A DNA stretch of 64,000 nucleotides from an uncultured Chryseobacterium sp. (GTDB lineage Bacteria > Bacteroidota > Bacteroidia > Flavobacteriales > Weeksellaceae), in assembly GCA_913776245.1 (NCBI GenBank), contig CAJYLO010000020.1, positions 1 to 64,000 of the forward strand, given 5' to 3'. A program made the position numbers and the translations under genes. The notes beneath the pieces are model-generated. The model was not told the origin of the DNA, did no database searches, and saw only the letters and a program-made list of their open reading frames with translations. Shown one piece after another: positions 14,801 to 23,493 of the stretch (positions are counted from its first letter, which is position 1; each line of letters opens with the position of its first letter).

Positions 14801-14826
14801 AAAGCCATCTCAGCGAGATGGCTTTT
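14801..14826. terminator. Bidirectional terminator before the M1 peptidase gene end
   Basis: AAGCCATCTC/GAGATGGCTT with a three-base loop is flanked by T on both strands. It can end the leftward M1 transcript and any rightward transcript from the 14.4-14.8 kb stretch. Confidence 0.8.
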
Positions 14827-14858
14827 TCATGTAAATACATCAGAATCTGTAAGCCTGA

Positions 14859-17369
14859 TTACTTATAAGATTCAATGGTTTTGTTAATGGCATCAATCTG
14901 CTGGTGGATGGTCGGGCTGTTCGGATTGTTTTTCAGCACCTCCATCTTTTTGGCAAGACCATCCTTTAGCATTTGTGAAATCATCATCCTGACCTGCGGA
15001 TTATCCGGGATCTGGGATTTTGCCTGTACCAGCACTTTGGTAATCTTTTCAGTAGCCTTCAGATTATCAGAAGACATGATCCAGTTATAACCGTCTTCTG
15101 CAGATTTACCAAGCTTCGCATCCTGGAATTTGATGAAAGGGTAGAATGCCACGGTCTGTCCTATGGCAGGCATTTGTTTCTCTACTTTATTCTCTACAAT
15201 AATCGGGAGCAGTTTTGCCATCAGGTCTTCTGATGCGCCATCCAGATCAATATTAGCAATAGCTGCCGCCGCTTTTTTAGGGTCAAGTTCTGCAATTCCG
15301 GCTAAGGATGAGCCTTTTACAGCATTAGACACAGCGTTCAGTCCTTTTTCGTAGAGAGTTGTGTATTTGGCATTTTTAGTTTTTGCTAAAGCTGAAACTG
15401 CTGCCGCCTGAACCAGAGTTTTTGGATCGCCAATAGATAATTTTTCAACTTCCGCAGTCAATGCTTTTGCCTGTTCAGGAATTGTTAAGTCGATTTGTTC
15501 CAATGCCTGTTCTCTGATTCTGAAGAAAGGATCTTTTAGTGCTGCTGCCAATAATTTGATGCCAGCAGCATTTTTTCCCGCCTCTTCTTTGATATTGCTT
15601 AGCGCAATCGATTTGCTTTTATACTCTTTGGAGCCCAGAAATTGCAGCAGGCTTTGTTCCGGAGTTTTAGTTTCGGTAATATCTGCCACCAGGATTCCGT
15701 CTGCATTAACGTTAATCAAATCCGGATTTTTGGAAACATCAAAAGTAAAAGTGTTTTTCGCTTTGGCATCTACCCAAACTTTTTGTCTAACGGGCTTGCC
15801 ATTGTCATAGACATCGATAACTAATGGAAATTCGAAAGGCTGATCCTGGGATTGATTGATGACAACAGTGACCTGTTTTTTAACCGGCTCAAAATTATAA
15901 GTGTAGTTCAGCTTAGGATGTCCGCTGCCGAAATACCATTGATTAAAGAACCAGTTCAGGTCTTTCCCGGAAACTTTCTCAAATGATAACCTGAGCTGAT
16001 GTGCTTCTGCATTTTGGTATTCATAAGTTTTCAGATAATCATTCATCCCGGCAAAGAACGCATCATCGCCAAGATAATTTCGCAACATATGCAAGATTCC
16101 GCCCCCTTTCTGATAAGTTACCAAGTCAAAAACATCCTCACGGGAAGCATAATTAAATCTTACTAAGTCTTTTTTGAAATCTCCGGGATTGTGAATGTAA
16201 TGATTTACATCTTCCATTTGATGATAATCGGCCTGATCTTTTCCGTACTTATATTCATTCCAAAGGTATTCTGAGTAATTGGCAAAAGATTCGTTCACAG
16301 TCAGGTTGCTCCAGCTTTCTGCGGTAACCAGATCTCCGAACCAATGGTGGAACAATTCGTGGGCGATGGTGTCTTCCCATTTGTTCTCATCAATCAGTTG
16401 TCCTGGTTTTTGAAGAATATCACTTCCGTGAAGGGTGGCAGTCGTATTTTCCATTGCTCCTGAAACATAGTCTCTGCCGGAAATCTGAGCGTATTTTGCC
16501 CAAGGATAATCATAGCCTAATTTTTTAGAAAAGAACTCGATCATCTCCGGCGTATTACCATAGATTTGCTTCGCGTAAGGTTCATATTCCTTCTCAATGT
16601 AGTAATCGACAGGGATATTTCTCCACTTGTCTTTTACAACAGCATATTCTCCAACGCCCATAAAGAAAAGATAGGTTGAATGTCTCTTATCCATCACCCA
16701 ATGGTCGGTTCTCATATTTCCGGATTCCTTTTGAGAGTCCTTCAGTACGCCGTTGGAAAGCGTGACGTATTTATCAGGAACGGTCATATAGATTTCCTGA
16801 GTTGTTTTTTGGTTGGATTTATCAATGGTGGGAAACCATGCTGAGGAAGATTCGGTTTCACCCTGAGTCCAGATCTGTGTTGGCTTATCCGGATCTTTAC
16901 CTTGTGCGTTGATGAAATAAAGTCCTTTGGCATCATTAATAGCTGCACTTCCTTCCTGTTTCACCTCATTAGGACGGGCTGTATATTTGATGTAAACCGT
17001 GTACTCCTGATTCTTCTGATAGGTTTTATCCAACGTGATTTTCAGAACATCATTTTTATAATCGAATTTAAGAGGGGATTTTGCTCCGTTTTTGTCCAGC
17101 GCAACCTCGTGGATCAGCATTCCCTTGGCGTCAAGAACCAATTCATTAGTCGCATAAAAGAAAGGACTAGCTGTGAGCCATTCTTCACCGTTCATCTGTT
17201 CTTTTTGGTAATCAAAATTAACTTTCAGTTTGGTGTGTTTCAGTTCTGTCGTTTTGGTATGCGTCGCTCTGTAAGGAACATTTCTGCCAGAAGTTTCTGT
17301 CTGTGCAAAAGTTACAGTTGAATTAAAAATTGCACTCAGAAATAGTGCAGCAATGAATATTTTTTTCAT
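14859..17369 (-). CDS. M1-family metallopeptidase (aminopeptidase N-like)
   Basis: The protein is 836 residues with a signal peptide ending near FAQTET (residue 24). The exopeptidase motif GAMEN is at 304-308. The zinc site is HELFH at 337-341 with the third ligand Glu360 in WSNLTVNESFANY. The conserved Tyr region DLVTYQKGGGILHMLRNYLG follows. After about residue 600 comes an alanine-rich, HEAT-like helical stretch, as in ERAP-type enzymes. It is a periplasmic zinc aminopeptidase that acts on peptide N-termini. Unlike the truncated M1 gene at the left edge it has no type IX sorting domain, so the two paralogues go to different places. Confidence 0.93.
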   Translation of the reverse strand: MKKIFIAALFLSAIFNSTVTFAQTETSGRNVPYRATHTKTTELKHTKLKVNFDYQKEQMNGEEWLTASPFFYATNELVLDAKGMLIHEVALDKNGAKSPLKFDYKNDVLKITLDKTYQKNQEYTVYIKYTARPNEVKQEGSAAINDAKGLYFINAQGKDPDKPTQIWTQGETESSSAWFPTIDKSNQKTTQEIYMTVPDKYVTLSNGVLKDSQKESGNMRTDHWVMDKRHSTYLFFMGVGEYAVVKDKWRNIPVDYYIEKEYEPYAKQIYGNTPEMIEFFSKKLGYDYPWAKYAQISGRDYVSGAMENTTATLHGSDILQKPGQLIDENKWEDTIAHELFHHWFGDLVTAESWSNLTVNESFANYSEYLWNEYKYGKDQADYHQMEDVNHYIHNPGDFKKDLVRFNYASREDVFDLVTYQKGGGILHMLRNYLGDDAFFAGMNDYLKTYEYQNAEAHQLRLSFEKVSGKDLNWFFNQWYFGSGHPKLNYTYNFEPVKKQVTVVINQSQDQPFEFPLVIDVYDNGKPVRQKVWVDAKAKNTFTFDVSKNPDLINVNADGILVADITETKTPEQSLLQFLGSKEYKSKSIALSNIKEEAGKNAAGIKLLAAALKDPFFRIREQALEQIDLTIPEQAKALTAEVEKLSIGDPKTLVQAAAVSALAKTKNAKYTTLYEKGLNAVSNAVKGSSLAGIAELDPKKAAAAIANIDLDGASEDLMAKLLPIIVENKVEKQMPAIGQTVAFYPFIKFQDAKLGKSAEDGYNWIMSSDNLKATEKITKVLVQAKSQIPDNPQVRMMISQMLKDGLAKKMEVLKNNPNSPTIHQQIDAINKTIESYK

Positions 17370-17439
17370 TCTTCCGAATTTATAATCGATGTTATTTTAA
17401 AGCTTTATAAGTGTTGGATTTTAGAAGATTGTTACAAAA

Positions 17440-17466
17440 AAAGTGAAGGTTTAGGCTTCACTTTAT
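17440..17466 (-). terminator. Terminator after the toxin-antitoxin unit
   Basis: AAGTGAAG/CTTCACTT is followed on the minus strand by TTTTTTT. It begins directly after the restored stop codon of the toxin frame (17467), supporting the longer toxin frame as the original gene. Confidence 0.8.
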
Positions 17467-17771
17467 TTACTTACCAAGTAGTTTTCTTAAATTTTTAGGA
17501 TTACCTTTTGAATGCCAAAATGCAAGTACTTCTATTTCATTATTTTTCTTTAAGTAAAAAATCTTTACTTGTCTCTTGCAATCAACATAAATCTTATTTC
17601 AGTTGCTTTTGAATAAAATTGATGAGCAATCAGATTATCAAAAATTGTTTGTTCAAATTTGAAGATGTCATTTTTTAAATTTTCAATCTGCTTTGAAGTC
17701 CATTTTTTTTCTAAAAATTCAATAATTAAGTCCAGTGTTTTCAGTGCGGTTTGCGAATAGATTATTTTCAT
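17467..17771 (-). pseudogene. ParE/RelE-family toxin gene broken by a one-base frameshift
   Basis: The first frame gives 68 residues (MKIIYSQTALKTLDLIIEFL to IRFMLIARDK) and a stop at 17565-17567. Shifting by -1 there continues the family fold as VKIFYLKKNNEIEVLAFW and then HSKGNPKNLRKLLGK, stopping at 17467 directly before a terminator. The joined product would be 101 residues, normal for ParE/RelE. The missing C-terminal strands are needed for activity in this family, so the toxin is probably inactive. A sequencing error or programmed slippage is possible, but the shift site (GACAAGTAA) is not a classic slippery heptamer. The start overlaps the antitoxin stop by four bases (ATGA). Confidence 0.8.
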
Positions 17772-18010
17772 TTATTTCTTTGAAATATTGAATCTATTAA
17801 TTTCTTTGAATGTTCAACATATCGCCCTTCTTCAATATCTTTTTTACTCTGTTCAATTAATTGTTGAAATTCTTCAGAATTCTCAATCTCTTCCCAAGAA
17901 TAAGTTTCATCCTCATCAGTTTCCACACTTACAACACCTTTTACTTTTGATAAAAGATTTTTGATATAGGAAACATCTGCATATTCATTAATATTAATTC
18001 TAATTTCCAT
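17768..18010 (-). CDS. Antitoxin partner of the broken ParE/RelE toxin
   Basis: The protein is 80 residues, acidic, and lies directly upstream of the toxin with ATGA overlap, the usual order for type II modules. The N-terminus (MEIRININEYADVSYIKNLLSKVKGVVSVE) looks like a small beta-alpha domain and the acidic C-terminal helix (EEFQQLIEQSKKDIEEGRYVEHSK) fits the toxin-binding tail. It should neutralise the toxin and repress its own promoter. With the toxin frame broken it may persist without a target, or as an anti-addiction protein; that is inference. Confidence 0.78.
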   Translation of the reverse strand: MEIRININEYADVSYIKNLLSKVKGVVSVETDEDETYSWEEIENSEEFQQLIEQSKKDIEEGRYVEHSKKLIDSIFQRNK

Positions 18011-18055
18011 AATTTCAGGATTTTAATCAAATTTAATCAATTTATTTAAAAGAAC

Positions 18056-18850
18056 TTATATCGCTACCGGCGCTTTAATCCCAGGATGCGGATCGTAATT
18101 TTCCAAAGTAAAATCCTCGAAATCAAAATCAAAAATATCTTTTATTTCCGCATTGAGTTTCATCGTCGGTAAAGGTCTCGGCTCTCTCGAAAGCTGTTTC
18201 TGAACCTGCTCAAAATGATTGTTATAGATATGAACGTCGCCAAAAGTATGAACATAATCGCCAACTTCTAGCCCTGTAACCTGTGCAACCATCATCAAAA
18301 GAAGCGCATAACTTGCGATGTTAAAAGGAACACCCAGGAAAACATCCGCACTTCTCTGGTACAGCTGAAGCGACAGTTTTCCATCCGCTACATAAAACTG
18401 AAACAAGGCGTGGCAAGGCGCTAAAGCCATATTTGGGATTTCTGCAGCGTTCCAGGCAGAAACAATTAATCTTCGGGAATCCGGATTTTTTTTAATCTGC
18501 TCAATCACTTCAGAAAACTGGTCAACTACTTTTCCGTCGGCACCTCTCCAGCTTCTCCATTGTGCACCGTAAACAGGACCAAGATCTCCGTTTTCGTCGG
18601 CCCATTCGTCCCAAATAGAAACGCCGTTGTCTTTCAGGTATTTGATATTCGTATCGCCTTTGATGAACCAAAGCAATTCATAAATAATCGATTTCAGATG
18701 CACTTTTTTAGTGGTTACCAAAGGAAATCCTTTCGATAGATCATAACGCAGCTGGTAACCAAAAACACTGCGTGTCCCGGTTCCGGTTCTGTCGGTTTTG
18801 TCGGTTCCGTTGTCTAAAATATGTTGGAGCAGATCAAGATAGTTTTGCAT
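18056..18850 (-). CDS. thyA: Thymidylate synthase
   Basis: The protein is 264 residues, the same size as E. coli ThyA, with the catalytic Cys in [12 protein letters not shown], the phosphate-binding Arg pair ([13 protein letters not shown]-type segment with SRRL) and the ending IKAPVAI. It converts dUMP and methylenetetrahydrofolate to dTMP and dihydrofolate in the cytosol. The usual neighbour folA is not present. Start [12 protein letters not shown] agrees with the family. The gene runs with the toxin-antitoxin genes downstream, with 45 bases between. Confidence 0.97.
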   Translation of the reverse strand: MQNYLDLLQHILDNGTDKTDRTGTGTRSVFGYQLRYDLSKGFPLVTTKKVHLKSIIYELLWFIKGDTNIKYLKDNGVSIWDEWADENGDLGPVYGAQWRSWRGADGKVVDQFSEVIEQIKKNPDSRRLIVSAWNAAEIPNMALAPCHALFQFYVADGKLSLQLYQRSADVFLGVPFNIASYALLLMMVAQVTGLEVGDYVHTFGDVHIYNNHFEQVQKQLSREPRPLPTMKLNAEIKDIFDFDFEDFTLENYDPHPGIKAPVAI

Positions 18851-18885
18851 TGAGATGAAATTTGACTTACAAAATACGGTAATTT

Positions 18886-19326
18886 TTACCAGATATTTTC
18901 AATTTTTTGATTGATGTTATTGATAGCGAATACTTCATTTTTTCTCTTGCCGTGTATTGCTTTTGCCAAAGGAGATTCCGGAGAAATACAAATGATTTTC
19001 TGATTTTCAGAAGTGATTTCGCCCAAAGAAACCGAAATGAAAAATAACCCTTTTTCTGTTTTTACAATAGCTCCTTTTTCTGCTTTATCACAAGGTTTTA
19101 TGAGGAAGGTTTTTAAAAAATTCAGCTGATTCAAAACTTCATTCAGCTGAACTTGGAGGTTATTGATTTCCTGCTGAAGCATTTCTCTTCCAGTTTCGTA
19201 CTTATCACCCATCGAACTTTTTGTATCGTTGTTGGAAGCCCGGGTTTCGGCAATCAGCTTTTCCAGATTCCGGATTTTTTCGGAGAGTTTTTGATTGATT
19301 AATTGTAATAATTTTTGTTTATCCAT
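18886..19326 (-). CDS. GreA/GreB-like C-terminal domain protein
   Basis: The protein is 146 residues from [14 protein letters not shown]; a start nine codons upstream is possible but the extension is not protein-like. The N-terminal half is a long coiled coil (residues 5-80, [20 protein letters not shown]). The C-terminal half has the Gre-factor signature region [19 protein letters not shown]. Gre factors bind in the RNA polymerase secondary channel and stimulate cleavage of backtracked RNA. The N-terminal coiled coil here lacks the usual acidic tip in a clear form, so a true Gre activity is unproven. It starts 4 bases after the GT-C gene stop and may be cotranscribed. Confidence 0.7.
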   Translation of the reverse strand: MDKQKLLQLINQKLSEKIRNLEKLIAETRASNNDTKSSMGDKYETGREMLQQEINNLQVQLNEVLNQLNFLKTFLIKPCDKAEKGAIVKTEKGLFFISVSLGEITSENQKIICISPESPLAKAIHGKRKNEVFAINNINQKIENIW

Positions 19327-19330
19327 CCCG

Positions 19331-20728
19331 TTAATTTTTATATTGATATACAAAAAGATAAAAATTACTATCCATAGGTAATCTGTAAAGTAGTTTTTTA
19401 TGATTAAGATTTAAACTTTTAAAGGTAAAATCAGAATCAATTCTGGGCTTAAAAATCAATGGATCTTTGGAGACAACTGAAACTATATTGATGTTCCTTG
19501 CTTCCACATAATTTCTGTAAGCTGCACTGTCACTGTGTTTTCTGGCCAGTAACATAGTTGCATCATTCAGTCCATAGCCATCATAAACGGTGGCTGCAGA
19601 AAAGTAGGCAACATGACCGGCATCCATTATGATTACCTTATCTGTTTTCTTTAGTTTTTTAGCAAGTACACCATAACTGCTGTAAAATCCTTCATTATCA
19701 GTTATGACACCATTTCTGTCATTATAGAAATTTGTACATAAATCGATCATCCTGAACGATGAAGCTATTAACACAAAACTTAGAATAAATTTCGTCGCTT
19801 TTGTATAAAAATTACGAGATGAGAAATCAAAATCGATTGTTAAAAAATAAGCTGTCAAAGGGAAAAAATATCGAATATAGATCCCCGAAGAATAGCTGTT
19901 AATATTAAAAGTGTAAAAGAAAATCAGAAAAACCAAAGGTATGAGATGAAAATAGTTTCTCTTGTAAAATAAAGTTAAAATAACAGGAGAAAACAAAATG
20001 AATCTTCCCAGAAAAACTTTGATTCCTAAATAACTGTAAGTGTTGAAATTAGATTTCAGAATAAAAGGAAGCGGGATATAAAATTTGTAAAAAAGAAGAT
20101 AAAATAAAGCAAATATTAAGATGCCGGAAAATGAATAAACGAATTTAGAAATAATTTCTTTCTTTTGACGGAAATTCGTGTCAAGAAACCAGAAAAGTAA
20201 AAAAACACCAAATTCAGGACGAACTAAAACAAGTAGTATAGAGTAGGGATTTCTATTGTTTTTCCAATCTTTTAAAAACATAAAAAGAATAAAAGTGGCT
20301 AAAATAGTTTCCAATCCGTGTGTGGAGTTGAGCGCCATCCAGTAGGTGAAAAATAGACTGAATATCAATCTGAATGCCTTTTTCAGTGGCTTTTGTTCTT
20401 TTAATATTAAAGAAACGGATTGTATTATTAAAAATATCCCTATTAAAATATTGATAATGTAAAATATATTTTCAGATTTCAGGCCCATCCAATTGAATAC
20501 TGATAAAACCCACATCCAGAGCAAACTTGTTTGTCCATTGCCTTGATAAAAAGAGTCGAGATTGTACCAAGGTTTCAGATAATCCGCAAAGTTCTTGGAA
20601 TATTGAAATGTTATATAAGCATCATCTATAATTAATGTTCTGTTCAGTATTACTAAAACACAGAAAACGAAACATAAGATTAAGGTCAATGGTATTTGGA
20701 TGGGATTTTGTAAAAATTTTATATTCAA
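19331..20728 (-). CDS. Multi-pass membrane glycosyltransferase, GT-C superfamily-like
   Basis: The protein is 465 residues with about ten hydrophobic segments. Near the N-terminus, just after the first membrane helix, DDAYITFQYSKNFADYL contains the DDxY motif of GT-C enzymes that use lipid-phosphate sugars, and GNGQTSLLWMWVL resembles the following loop of AftB-like and GT39-like proteins. The C-terminal soluble part (TDKVIIMDAGHVAYFS) faces the periplasm in this fold. It probably transfers a sugar from a polyprenyl carrier to an envelope glycan or protein; donor and acceptor are unknown. It is packed 4 bases after cca and 4 before the Gre-like gene. Confidence 0.75.
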   Translation of the reverse strand: MNIKFLQNPIQIPLTLILCFVFCVLVILNRTLIIDDAYITFQYSKNFADYLKPWYNLDSFYQGNGQTSLLWMWVLSVFNWMGLKSENIFYIINILIGIFLIIQSVSLILKEQKPLKKAFRLIFSLFFTYWMALNSTHGLETILATFILFMFLKDWKNNRNPYSILLVLVRPEFGVFLLFWFLDTNFRQKKEIISKFVYSFSGILIFALFYLLFYKFYIPLPFILKSNFNTYSYLGIKVFLGRFILFSPVILTLFYKRNYFHLIPLVFLIFFYTFNINSYSSGIYIRYFFPLTAYFLTIDFDFSSRNFYTKATKFILSFVLIASSFRMIDLCTNFYNDRNGVITDNEGFYSSYGVLAKKLKKTDKVIIMDAGHVAYFSAATVYDGYGLNDATMLLARKHSDSAAYRNYVEARNINIVSVVSKDPLIFKPRIDSDFTFKSLNLNHKKLLYRLPMDSNFYLFVYQYKN

Positions 20729-20732
20729 ACGG

Positions 20733-22172
20733 TTATTTTTTTTGCTGTTTTTTTATATAATCAAGTCCAATTTTTGAAGCCTCAGCAATCACAAAATCCT
20801 TAGCTTCTGATTTATCATTCCTGATTTCACCTTCCAGAATGGCTTCCTTTACTTTTTCTTTCAGGATTCCGATTTCTCTTCCGGGTTTCAGATTGAACAT
20901 TTCCATAATCTCTTCTCCCGAAATAGGTGGCTGGAAATTACGAACCTGGTCTTTTTCCTCTACTTCTTTGATTTTTTGCGCAACGTATTCGAAGTTCTTT
21001 TTGAAACGGGTCTGTTTAGAATAATTTTTAGTCGTGATGTCCGATTTGCAAAGCGTGAAAAGGTCTTCCAAGTCTTCCCCGGAATCAAAAAGCAATCTTC
21101 TCAGCGCAGAATCCGAAGCATCATCCGTAATCAAGGCAATTGGCCTGGCGTGCATTCTCACCAGTTTTTCTACATATTTTTGTTCGTTTCCCAGGGGAAG
21201 TTTCAGTCTTTTAAAAATTGATTTTATCATTTTCGAACCCACAAACTCGTGTCCGTGAAACGTCCAGCCTATTTCGTTAACAAACTTTTTAGTCGGCGCT
21301 TTCCCGATGTCGTGGAGCAAAGCTGACCAACGCAACCAAAGTTTATCTGTGTTTTCAGAAATATTATCGACGACTGCCAACGTGTGGTAAAAATTATCTT
21401 TATGCGTTTGTCCATCAATATCTTCGATGCCTTTCAGAGCAATTAGTTCCGGGAGAATATAATTCAAGAGTCCGGTCTCTTCCAGTAATTTCAAACCTTT
21501 TGAAGGTCTTTCTGAAAGCATTATTTTATTGAACTCCACCATAATCCGTTCGATAGAAACGATTTTCATTCGCTCAGCTTCTTCTTTAATCGCTTTCAAA
21601 GAATTGTCTTCAATATCGAAATCCAGGGTGGTTGCAAATCTAATAGCGCGCATCATCCGCAGAGGATCGTCAGAATAGGTTTGATGAGGTTCTAAAGGTG
21701 TTCTCAGGATTTTGTCGGAAAGATCCTGCATTCCGCCAAATGGATCAATCAATTCTCCGAAATTATCCTTATTAAGAGAGATCGCCATTGCATTGATGGT
21801 AAAATCCCGGCGTTTCTGGTCATCTTCCAAAGTTCCGGTTTCCACAGATGGTTTTCTGGAATCTTCGCTGTAACTTTCTTTTCGGGCACCTACAAATTCC
21901 AGCTCCAGATCTTTGTATTTGAACATTGCTGTTCCATAAGTTTTGAAAACCGCGACTTTTGTTTTAGGGTCAATCTCTTTGGCAATGCTTTCAGCGAGTT
22001 CTATGCCGCTGGATTCCGTCACGAAATCGATGTCGGTTGGCGCCTTTCTTTTCATCAGCAAGTCTCTTACGAATCCGCCCACAGCGTAAACAGATTGTCC
22101 GTTTCTGGCGGCCACTTCAGAAATGATTTTAAAAAGTTTGAGATTTTTATTTTGATTGAGGTTGATAAACAT
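20733..22172 (-). CDS. CCA tRNA nucleotidyltransferase with HD domain
   Basis: The protein is 479 residues. The class II nucleotidyltransferase head shows GGFVRDLL, the metal-binding DIDFV, and RRDFTINAMA. The central helical domain includes ERIMVEFNKIM. A C-terminal HD domain (RWSALLHDIGKAPT) may give phosphodiesterase or phosphatase activity. The enzyme builds or repairs the 3' CCA end of tRNAs in the cytosol. It is the first gene of a tight leftward run with the GT-C and Gre-like genes. Bacteroidota usually have one such enzyme, so it is probably essential. Confidence 0.93.
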   Translation of the reverse strand: MFINLNQNKNLKLFKIISEVAARNGQSVYAVGGFVRDLLMKRKAPTDIDFVTESSGIELAESIAKEIDPKTKVAVFKTYGTAMFKYKDLELEFVGARKESYSEDSRKPSVETGTLEDDQKRRDFTINAMAISLNKDNFGELIDPFGGMQDLSDKILRTPLEPHQTYSDDPLRMMRAIRFATTLDFDIEDNSLKAIKEEAERMKIVSIERIMVEFNKIMLSERPSKGLKLLEETGLLNYILPELIALKGIEDIDGQTHKDNFYHTLAVVDNISENTDKLWLRWSALLHDIGKAPTKKFVNEIGWTFHGHEFVGSKMIKSIFKRLKLPLGNEQKYVEKLVRMHARPIALITDDASDSALRRLLFDSGEDLEDLFTLCKSDITTKNYSKQTRFKKNFEYVAQKIKEVEEKDQVRNFQPPISGEEIMEMFNLKPGREIGILKEKVKEAILEGEIRNDKSEAKDFVIAEASKIGLDYIKKQQKK

Positions 22173-22198
22173 TTTATTATTTGAAAATGAGTATTTAA

Positions 22199-22253
22199 AC
22201 GCAAAGTCCGCAAAGATTCATTTGAACTACTAACTGCTTTTAAGTCCGCAAAG
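22199..22253 (-). repeat. CTTTGCG-type intergenic repeat, copy 1
   Basis: Read on the minus strand it starts CTTTGCGGACTT and ends CTTTGCGGACTTTGCGTT after a variable middle of about 25 bases. The same layout recurs at 38997-39051 and 40260-40315. Confidence 0.7.
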
Positions 22254-22330
22254 CCGTTTACTTAGCAAATAATATAATTGGAGCTCTTGTTTATTATTTA
22301 ATTGCAAAGATAATTCTTTTGGGAAAAGTT

Positions 22331-22421
22331 TCTACTATGCGCAGCTGCGTAAGCGATAGTAGCGGATATCCTTTTTTGTCGGCTTGCGAGCCGACGAAAA
22401 AGATAGTAGCGGATAGCGCGG
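22331..22421 (-). repeat. Variable-palindrome element flanked by direct repeats
   Basis: GATAGTAGCGGATA occurs twice (22355-22368 and 22401-22414) around a hairpin whose core is GTCGGCT/AGCCGAC (22378-22395) extended by T/A runs. The outer end holds GCGCAGCTGCGTAAGCG. On the minus strand its direct repeat reads CCGCTACTATC, as in the element at 40038-40126, but the palindrome sequence differs. Confidence 0.7.
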
Positions 22422-22581
22422 TCTTTATATTTTTATTTTGGAAAAGCTGTTGGAAAAAATATGAAGATACGCCCAAATTTTTGAAAATCAGGACTTTTTG
22501 GCTTTTAATTATTGATTGTAAATCAGGAATCAGACATTTTGCTATGAAAATAGCTGCGGTATTCTTTTTGAGATTATGCTA

Positions 22582-22604
22582 ACTACAAAAAGTAGTTTTT
22601 TTTC
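22582..22604 (+). terminator. Rightward terminator with no gene upstream
   Basis: AACTAC/GTAGTT with a five-base loop is followed by TTTTTT on the plus strand. The nearest upstream gene is on the minus strand, so this points to an unannotated plus-strand transcript. Confidence 0.6.
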
Positions 22605-22617
22605 ATAGTTTATTTTT

Positions 22618-22658
22618 CCGGCGGATGGTCTTACAAAAGGTCATCCGCCGGTTTTTTT
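22618..22658 (+). terminator. Strong rightward terminator beside tsaC
   Basis: A ten-base perfect stem, CCGGCGGATG/CATCCGCCGG, is followed by seven T on the plus strand only. On the minus strand, where tsaC is transcribed, it is followed by A. It therefore fits a rightward transcript, or protects tsaC from antisense reading. Confidence 0.75.
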
Positions 22659-23211
22659 ACTCACGAAGAACTTTGATCTGGTTATTGTTCCAAACTTTGA
22701 TTACAGATGAACCTGAAAATTCCGAAACCTTATTATCGGGATCTTCCACAATATAATCAACGGCTTTCCTTATCTCTTCTGAGATTTCACTGAATTTCAT
22801 AGGGGATTTCTGTCCGCTGAGATTTGCCGATGTTGAAACGAGAGGTTTATTAAGCTTTGAAATCAGTTTTTTGCAGTAATCGTTTTTCACGATTCGGATG
22901 CCGACGCTTCCGTCTTCTGCTAATAGTTCTTTGGGAAGATTTTTCGGATTTTCATAAACTATTGTTACAGGTTTCTCGCTGAGGTCAATGATTTGCCAGG
23001 CCATTTCCGGAACGTCAACTAAATCCTGCAATCTTTTTTCAGACTCTACTAATATAATAAGAGACTTGTTCGGTTCTCTTTTTTTGATGTCGAATATCTT
23101 TTTTATGCCTTCAGGATTGGTCGCATCGCAGCCGATTCCCCATATCGTATCGGTAGGATAGAGTATGGTTCCGCCGGATTGTAGTATTTCTATTGTGTGA
23201 TTTAAGTCCAT
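22657..23211 (-). CDS. tsaC: L-threonylcarbamoyladenylate synthase (TsaC/Sua5/YrdC family)
   Basis: The protein is 184 residues, short like TsaC and without the Sua5 C-terminal domain. GGTILYPTDTIWGIGCDATN and the KxR...SxN pattern (KKREPNKSLIILVES, LVSTSANLSG) mark the YrdC fold that binds threonine, bicarbonate and ATP. The product threonylcarbamoyl-AMP is the donor for the t6A37 modification of ANN-decoding tRNAs. The partner ATPase gene tsaE is also in this window at 56060. The enzyme should be cytosolic. Confidence 0.93.
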   Translation of the reverse strand: MDLNHTIEILQSGGTILYPTDTIWGIGCDATNPEGIKKIFDIKKREPNKSLIILVESEKRLQDLVDVPEMAWQIIDLSEKPVTIVYENPKNLPKELLAEDGSVGIRIVKNDYCKKLISKLNKPLVSTSANLSGQKSPMKFSEISEEIRKAVDYIVEDPDNKVSEFSGSSVIKVWNNNQIKVLRE

Positions 23212-23493
23212 ATAAGTTCAAATTTTGGTGAAAATCAAATATTAAAGAATGTTAAAGTTTTTAATGCTTTAATTTTCAGATGATTGTTTGTTTCAGGTGT
23301 AATTTTCAGTAAAAATTATCTGGTGCAAATTTAATGATAAATGAACAGATTTTTAAATCGTATTAACCTGTTAAGGTTGATTTAACATAACCCGGCTTTT
23401 CTTAACAGGATATTAAAAAATAGTTGATATTTCTTATACATTCGGATTACTTTCCAAATTATTTCTTTACGCCAGATAAAAATTAAGAGAAAA

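Larger units (their letters stand above)
14369..14858. other. 490-base gene-free stretch rich in hairpins
   Basis: Between the XRE gene and the convergent M1 peptidase gene lie a terminator-like hairpin (14395-14443), a long perfect hairpin (14485-14524) inside repeated ACGT/TACGTTTT motifs, a strongly AT-rich stretch (14560-14670), a tiny ORF (14678-14791) and a terminator (14801-14826). No larger coding frame is convincing. The arrangement suggests at least one short transcript on each strand. Confidence 0.6.
22173..22656. other. 484-base gap with two repeat elements and two rightward terminators
   Basis: From left to right this gap has a CTTTGCG-type repeat, a promoter-like TTG...TAATTCTTTTG stretch near 22287-22320, a variable-palindrome element, an AT-rich tract, and two hairpins with plus-strand T-runs. 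No convincing gene is present, although the terminators imply a rightward transcript. Confidence 0.55.

Noticed and set aside
17768-17771. Programmed frameshifting at the broken toxin
   Set aside because: The shift site near 17565 lacks a slippery heptamer and a clear downstream stimulator, so mutation is the simpler explanation.
22319-22582. Plus-strand 87-residue ORF starting at TTG
   Set aside because: It runs through the palindrome repeat and has no protein-like features; the repeat explains the open frame.
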